DNA of 11,433 bases from Gemmatimonadota bacterium. GTDB lineage: Bacteria; 4572-55; J002. Made by a program: the position numbers and the translations under genes. The notes below the pieces were generated by a model that worked only from the letters and a program-made list of their open reading frames with translations, did not search any database and was not told the DNA's origin. Where the stretch lies: the NCBI GenBank assembly GCA_003697105.1, contig RFFQ01000055.1:1-11433 (forward strand), read 5' to 3'. This document shows positions 7,881 through 11,433 of this stretch, one piece after another (position 1 is the first letter of the stretch; every line of letters begins with the position of its first letter).

Positions 7881-8504
7881 ATGAAAAAAGCACTGATTAT
7901 TGTCGATGTTCAAAATGATTTTTGTCCGGGCGGGGCACTGGCGGTTCAGGAAGGTGATCAGATTATTCCCATTATCAACCGGTTGGCGCAGTCCGGGCAG
8001 TTTGACCGGATAATTGCTACCCAAGATTGGCATCCTGCCAATCACGGTAGTTTTGCCGCCAATCATCCGGGTAAAACACCCGGTGAGCGCATCAAATTAG
8101 GGGGATTAGACCAAATTCTGTGGCCCATTCATTGTGTGCAAGGCAGTCATGGTGCGGATTTCCATCCCGAATTAGACCGGTCTCACGTGGATTGTATCTT
8201 CCAAAAAGGTACCGACCCCCAAATTGATAGTTACAGTGGATTTTATGACAATGGGCGACGGAAATCTACCGGCTTAGCAGAGTATCTGCACGGCGAGGGA
8301 ATCCAACAGGTAGTGGTGGTGGGTTTAGCAACGGATTATTGCGTGAAATTTACGGCGTTGGATGCGCGGCAAGAAGGGTTTGAGACCGTGTTGGTCGAAG
8401 ATGCCGTGCGCGGGGTGAATCTAAATCCAAATGATGTGGAACAGGCAATTCGTGCGATGAAAGCCGCTGGAGTACGTGTGGTATCGAGTGACATGTGGCA
8501 ATGA
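7881..8504 (+). CDS. pncA: Nicotinamidase (possibly also pyrazinamidase)
   Basis: A 207-residue cysteine hydrolase of the isochorismatase fold that deamidates nicotinamide to nicotinate and ammonia, feeding PncB. The catalytic triad is visible: Asp9 in IIVDVQNDF, Lys109 in FQKG and Cys154 in TDYCV. Metal ligands Asp49 and His51 (QDWHPANHGSF) and His84 (WPIHCVQG) match the E. coli-type enzyme. Length and motif order are normal. GGAGG at 7866-7870 lies ten bases before the ATG. The gap to nrtR is 24 bases, so it is the third gene of the operon. The converging gene ends 27 bases beyond its stop, with no clear terminator between them (only a weak CAATGG/CCGTTG hairpin at 8511-8527). Confidence 0.96.
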   Translation: MKKALIIVDVQNDFCPGGALAVQEGDQIIPIINRLAQSGQFDRIIATQDWHPANHGSFAANHPGKTPGERIKLGGLDQILWPIHCVQGSHGADFHPELDRSHVDCIFQKGTDPQIDSYSGFYDNGRRKSTGLAEYLHGEGIQQVVVVGLATDYCVKFTALDARQEGFETVLVEDAVRGVNLNPNDVEQAIRAMKAAGVRVVSSDMWQ

Positions 8505-8531
8505 TGGCTTCAATGGAATTGCCGTTGTGCC

Positions 8532-9071
8532 TTATCTTGACCCTGAGTAGCCAAACCGTAGATGTCCATCATGGTGATATTCGATGCACCAGCTATCTTG
8601 TTCATCAAAAATCCAGCAATCCCAGAAATCTTGGGTAACAACCTTGGAAGCCACGGGGATCAGGTCTTGCAAGTTGATTTTCAAATTGGGTGAGAGAAAA
8701 TTTGCCCAGAGAACGGTCACTTGCGGGTTCGCTAATCCTGCCCGTTCACTGACCTGTTTGATAAATTGACCATGATCAAAATTGAAAGTGGTTTCATGAC
8801 GCTCGTACACCTCCCGGGCGAAATTCCAGTCAATACGCCCTCCGGCGTGGAACACAAAATGCTGTTCCAGCCAGAGCTGTGAGGGGTCGGTAGGGTGGGC
8901 GTGTGTTTGGGTTTGCCAGACCTCGATCTGGTAGGGAATCCCTTGTTGGTCGAGTTGGTTCAAAAGCGGTTGTCGCGAAGCGACGATTTTATCATAATCA
9001 ATGGACGTTTGTGCTCGTTCACGAGCTTGACGCCGGCGGATCGCTCGTTCTTGGGGGGTAAGTTCTCGCAT
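8532..9071 (-). CDS. Hypothetical protein of unknown function, tryptophan-rich, cytosolic
   Basis: I do not recognise this 179-residue protein. The first 20 residues are strongly basic and helical (RAIRRRQARERAQ). The rest is a mixed alpha/beta soluble domain rich in aromatic residues, with seven tryptophans including FWDCWIF near 148-154. There is no signal peptide, membrane segment or metal motif, and the C-terminus reads HHDGHLRFGYSGSR. The coding case is good: AAAGGA six bases before ATG 9071, a full-length open frame, and codon use like that of its neighbours. It stands alone, converging on pncA. The upstream leader on its strand contains two hairpins, CGGGCAC/GTGCCCG (9126-9149) and GCGGA/TCCGC closer to the start. 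Their role is unknown. Confidence 0.8.
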   Translation of the reverse strand: MRELTPQERAIRRRQARERAQTSIDYDKIVASRQPLLNQLDQQGIPYQIEVWQTQTHAHPTDPSQLWLEQHFVFHAGGRIDWNFAREVYERHETTFNFDHGQFIKQVSERAGLANPQVTVLWANFLSPNLKINLQDLIPVASKVVTQDFWDCWIFDEQDSWCIEYHHDGHLRFGYSGSR

Positions 9072-9410
9072 GTGATGTCCTTTCTCTCATAAACACGCGG
9101 ATATTCATTCCGCCAAAGCGCGATACGGGCACTGCAGAAGGTGTGCCCGGATTCTGTCTTTCCCCTCAAGCAAGACCTGTCACGAAGAGCAGAAGTAAGG
9201 TGCTTTCAGTTCCCCAGTTTACACAATCCACCCTTGAAAATCAAGGGGTTTCGTCTTTTCGGGAGAGCAACTTCCGCTCAAAAAAGCTATTGACAACCCT
9301 TTCGCAAGTATGATAAGCTCCTTCCATACTTCGTCCAACCCGCCGGATTATGTGCCAAATCACATCTGGTATCTGCATTTTTGCCTACCTACGAGAAGGA
9401 GATATTTTTT
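9072..9410. other. Divergent intergenic region between the hypothetical gene and the V4R-STAS gene
   Basis: 339 bases without a supportable gene. Contents: hairpin-forming CGGGCAC/GTGCCCG (9126-9132 with 9143-9149); a short inverted repeat CCCTTGA-AAA-TCAAGGG (9231-9247) with an interrupted T tract after it on the plus strand; a promoter at 9290-9317; and a leader of about 90 bases ending in AAGGAG. On the minus strand a weak TTGATT-N17-TAAACT pair overlaps the 9231-9247 repeat and may serve the hypothetical gene. Confidence 0.5.
9290..9317 (+). promoter_or_regulatory. Candidate promoter of the V4R-STAS gene
   Basis: A perfect TTGACA (9290-9295) is followed after 16 bases by GATAAG (9312-9317). 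An alternative -10, TATGAT (9309-9314), matches better but is only 13 bases away. The -35 box is convincing; the exact -10 is not. The leader to the ATG would be about 85-90 bases. Confidence 0.45.
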
Positions 9411-10451
9411 ATGAAAGCCCAAGATTTTATCCTTAGTGACGCTCTAAAATTTCATCCAGAAGTTGGGAAATTGCTCCTGGGTGATGAGCGAATGCTACTC
9501 TTCCGGCAAGAAGCTTTTACGGTACTTCGTAAACTGTTGTTTGAGCAGTTAGGAGACGACCTCGCCAATGGTTGGTTGTTTCAATTCGGTTACCGGTGCG
9601 GTCATGGTGATTTTGGGGTCCTTTCGACTTTATACGATTGGGATACCGATGCAGACCGGTTAGCTTGTGGTCCCATCATGCACACGTGGGAAGGCATCGT
9701 TCAGGTTGAACCGGTGCAGATGGAATTTGACTTGGGCAGTGGTCACTTCTATTTTCGGGGCATCTGGCGCAACTCGTATGAAGCCGAAATTCATCTAAAA
9801 GAATTTGGTAAAAGTAAGGTACCCACCTGTTTTTCCCTAACCGGTTATGCTTCCGGTTGGTGTAGCGCTTTTATGGGTAAACCGCTGTTAGCGATTGAAA
9901 CCAAATGCATTGGTAAAGGAGATGAGCAATGTGAATGGGAAATTAAGCCGTACGATACATGGGGTCCGGAAGCCGATCTATGGCGCCGCGCCTCTACGGC
10001 TACTGAATCATCATTGACAGAAGACCTCGAAGAAAAGATGAAGGTGATTGAAGAACAGCAAGAGGCCATGCTGGAACTTTCCACACCTGTGATCCAAATC
10101 TGGGAAGGCATCCTGATTTTACCCTTGATTGGCACGATTGACAGCCGCCGGGCGGGGCAGATCATGCAAAACACATTGAATGCGGTCAGCCAACATCGCG
10201 CCAAACAAATCATTATTGACATCACTGGCGTGCCGTTTGTGGATACAGAGGTTGCGAATCACTTGATCAAAACCATTCAAGCGGCAAAATTGGTCGGGGC
10301 AAAATGCATCTTAGTCGGGATTTCCTCCGAAGTGGCGCAAACTCTCGTCCATATCGGCATTGATCTGGAACATCTGGATACCTTCGCCACGTTGGAAGAT
10401 GGCTTGCAAGAAGCCCTTTACCGGATGAAATTTGAAATCTGCCGGGTGTAA
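9411..10451 (+). CDS. Aromatic-sensor (XylR_N/V4R) fused to RsbR-type STAS domain; stressosome sensor
   Basis: A 346-residue two-part protein. Residues about 12-110 resemble the XylR_N sensor module and about 112-180 the V4R domain (TGYASGWCSAFMGKPLLAIE). This combination senses phenols and other aromatics in XylR/DmpR/MopR. Cys140, Glu163, Cys166 and Cys174 have the spacing of the MopR zinc site (23, 3, 8). His91 and Trp119 fall where MopR's phenol-contacting His and Trp would. A charged helical linker (about 200-222) leads to an RsbR-type STAS domain (225-335), with Ser245 in IDS and Thr279 in VDT at the two RsbT phosphorylation positions. There is no AAA+ or DNA-binding domain, so output is presumably to a stressosome. 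ATG 9411 is preferred over TTG 9381 because AAGGAG lies eight bases before it. The next gene shares the STAS domain. Confidence 0.88.
   Translation: MKAQDFILSDALKFHPEVGKLLLGDERMLLFRQEAFTVLRKLLFEQLGDDLANGWLFQFGYRCGHGDFGVLSTLYDWDTDADRLACGPIMHTWEGIVQVEPVQMEFDLGSGHFYFRGIWRNSYEAEIHLKEFGKSKVPTCFSLTGYASGWCSAFMGKPLLAIETKCIGKGDEQCEWEIKPYDTWGPEADLWRRASTATESSLTEDLEEKMKVIEEQQEAMLELSTPVIQIWEGILILPLIGTIDSRRAGQIMQNTLNAVSQHRAKQIIIDITGVPFVDTEVANHLIKTIQAAKLVGAKCILVGISSEVAQTLVHIGIDLEHLDTFATLEDGLQEALYRMKFEICRV
10068..10379 (+). repeat. STAS-coding duplicated segment, copy 1
   Basis: 312 bases aligned without gaps to 11122-11433. I count 30 differing bases (about 90% identity) and five amino-acid changes in 104 codons. 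Upstream of ATG 10068 the two genes are unrelated except for the linker EQQ. Copy 2 is cut by the window edge, so the right boundary is not visible. Confidence 0.93.
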
Positions 10452-10620
10452 TCTAACACCTTTTGCCCTTTGTTAGGGTTTGATAGGCTCACTAACTCCC
10501 TCCGTCTGCCCCCAGAGCCGTCATGGACATCGCCGAAGTGACCGGATCGCCAGAACACATCCCATATTAAAATAGCAACCAACCCAAACTTATAATTATT
10601 GAAAGAAAAGAGGTATGTGC
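10452..10620 (+). promoter_or_regulatory. Spacer before the PAS-STAS gene, with a possible promoter
   Basis: 169 bases separate the two sensor genes. A consensus -10 TATAAT lies at 10591-10596, but the -35 position (about 10568-10573) is poor. A six-pair hairpin CTAACA/TGTTAG (10453-10476) follows the first stop codon and has no T tract. Read-through from the first gene is therefore possible, with an optional second promoter. AAGAGG (10608-10613) is the ribosome binding site. Confidence 0.35.
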
Positions 10621-11433
10621 ATGACCCAATCGGAGCAAAATCAGCTCGAAATGCTCAAAAAGCAACTTAAACAGACCCAACAAAAGCTCCGTGATGTAGA
10701 AAAGAAGTATCAACTTTTATCCGAAGCATCTTTTGAAGGGTTTTTGGTGCATGAACAAGGTGTCATTTTAGAGGCAAACCCGAATATTGCAGCTATGTTG
10801 AGGTGTGACCTCGAAGACCTCCCCGGCTTGAATTTATTGCAAGATGTGGTACACCCCGATTCACTGGAAAAAGCCTTAACCCGCATCAAATCGGGTTCGG
10901 AAGAACCCTATGACCTGAAAGTGTTACGGCGCGATGGCACAACCTTTTTCGCCGAAGTGTGCGCGAAAAATATTGAACTGGAGGGGCGGTCTGTCCGGGT
11001 GCTGGCAGTGCGCGATATTACCGCCCGTAAAAAAATGGAAGATGAACTCCGGCAAGCAAAAGCGAATCTGGAAAAAATGGTGGAAAAACGGACGGCACAA
11101 CTCAAAGAACAACAGGATATTATGCTGGAACTTTCCACACCTGTGATCCAAATTTGGGAAGGCATCCTGATTTTACCTTTGATTGGCACGATTGATAGCC
11201 GGCGGGCGGGGCAAATCATGCAAAATACCTTGGAGGCGATCTCTCATAAACGTGCTAAACAAGTCATCATTGATATCACCGGTGTGCCGTTTGTGGATAC
11301 AGAAGTTGCGAATCACTTAATCAAAACCATTCAAGCGGCAAAATTGGTCGGGGCAAAATGCATTTTGGTCGGGATTTCCTCGGAAGTGGCGCAAACTCTC
11401 GTCCATATCGGTATTGATCTGGAACATCTGGAC
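10621..11433 (+). CDS. PAS-STAS RsbR-type stressosome sensor, 3' truncated by the window edge
   Basis: 271 codons are visible, with no stop before the edge. Residues 1-28 are a charged helix. A PAS domain follows (about 29-135; LLSEASFEGFLVHEQG, then RRDGTTFFAEV, ending with VRDITARKKMEDEL). A coiled-coil linker (136-168) leads to the RsbR-type STAS domain from about 170, with Ser193 (IDS) and Thr227 (VDT) at the RsbT phosphorylation positions. About 40-60 residues of the STAS end are missing, judging from the paralogue at 9411-10451. No ligand can be assigned to the PAS domain. I chose ATG 10621 over the in-frame ATG 10615 because AAGAGG ends seven bases before the former and only one before the latter. 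The gene is probably co-expressed with the preceding one; stressosome partners (RsbS, RsbT) may follow outside the window. Confidence 0.9.
   Translation, partial: MTQSEQNQLEMLKKQLKQTQQKLRDVEKKYQLLSEASFEGFLVHEQGVILEANPNIAAMLRCDLEDLPGLNLLQDVVHPDSLEKALTRIKSGSEEPYDLKVLRRDGTTFFAEVCAKNIELEGRSVRVLAVRDITARKKMEDELRQAKANLEKMVEKRTAQLKEQQDIMLELSTPVIQIWEGILILPLIGTIDSRRAGQIMQNTLEAISHKRAKQVIIDITGVPFVDTEVANHLIKTIQAAKLVGAKCILVGISSEVAQTLVHIGIDLEHLD
11122..11433 (+). repeat. STAS-coding duplicated segment, copy 2 (cut at the edge)
   Basis: The near-identical partner of 10068-10379. The differences cluster around the codons for NTLNAVSQH versus NTLEAISHK. Long stretches on either side, including VPFVDTEVANH and KLVGAKCILVG, differ only at third positions or not at all. 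Confidence 0.93.

Noticed and set aside
8511-8527. Terminator between pncA and the converging gene
   Set aside because: Six pairs including a G-T pair, with no T tract on either strand.
9231-9255. Intrinsic terminator CCCTTGA-AAA-TCAAGGG
   Set aside because: The stem is short and the T tract is interrupted by C and G. No plus-strand gene lies just upstream to need it.
10453-10476. Terminator after the V4R-STAS gene
   Set aside because: The stem is six AT-rich pairs with a 12-base loop and no T run, too weak to call.
10908-11219. Minus-strand open frames opposite the PAS-STAS gene
   Set aside because: The same shadow appears opposite the first STAS copy, as expected from the duplicated coding DNA. 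The sense-strand PAS and STAS motifs explain the region.

Overview
The window appears to be a roughly 50% GC bacterial chromosome segment. The best taxonomic hint is the C-terminus of the secreted chitinase: it ends in a FlgD-like sorting domain containing NYPNPFNP, typical of FCB-group and related candidate phyla (Calditrichota, KSB1, Marinimicrobia and similar). That placement is an inference from one protein tail. Stressosome-type sensors and a hydrogenase maturation gene suggest an environmental bacterium with flexible or anaerobic metabolism.

Layout. Positions 1-200 are a degenerate heptanucleotide repeat that runs in frame into hypE (to 1229, + strand). A GH18 chitinase on the minus strand (1226-2761) converges on hypE so tightly that one CTAG supplies both stop codons. 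A divergent promoter region (about 3004-3054) follows. It serves the chitinase leftwards and an atypical CAT-anticodon tRNA (3063-3145) rightwards. A strong bidirectional terminator (3158-3194) separates the tRNA from hppA, a K+-dependent-type membrane pyrophosphatase on the minus strand (3229-5319).

From 5624 rightwards lies a compact NAD-salvage operon. A consensus promoter is overlapped by a perfect 7-bp inverted repeat, followed by pncB (nicotinate phosphoribosyltransferase), nrtR (Nudix-type repressor) and pncA (nicotinamidase). Nicotinamide would be deamidated by PncA and converted by PncB to nicotinate mononucleotide. NrtR probably closes the loop by sensing ADP-ribose-type NAD breakdown products at the palindrome. 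A minus-strand gene of unknown function (8532-9071) converges on pncA.

The right end (9290 to the edge) is the most unusual part. Two consecutive genes encode different sensor modules joined to an almost identical RsbR-type STAS output domain. The first sensor is an XylR_N/V4R aromatic-sensing module that keeps the expected zinc-ligand spacing and pocket residues. The second is a PAS domain. The STAS-coding DNA is about 90% identical between the two genes with mostly silent changes, which points to recent duplication or gene conversion with sensor swapping. I infer that the pair feeds different inputs into one stressosome-like complex; the remaining partners (RsbS/RsbT) would lie beyond the window.
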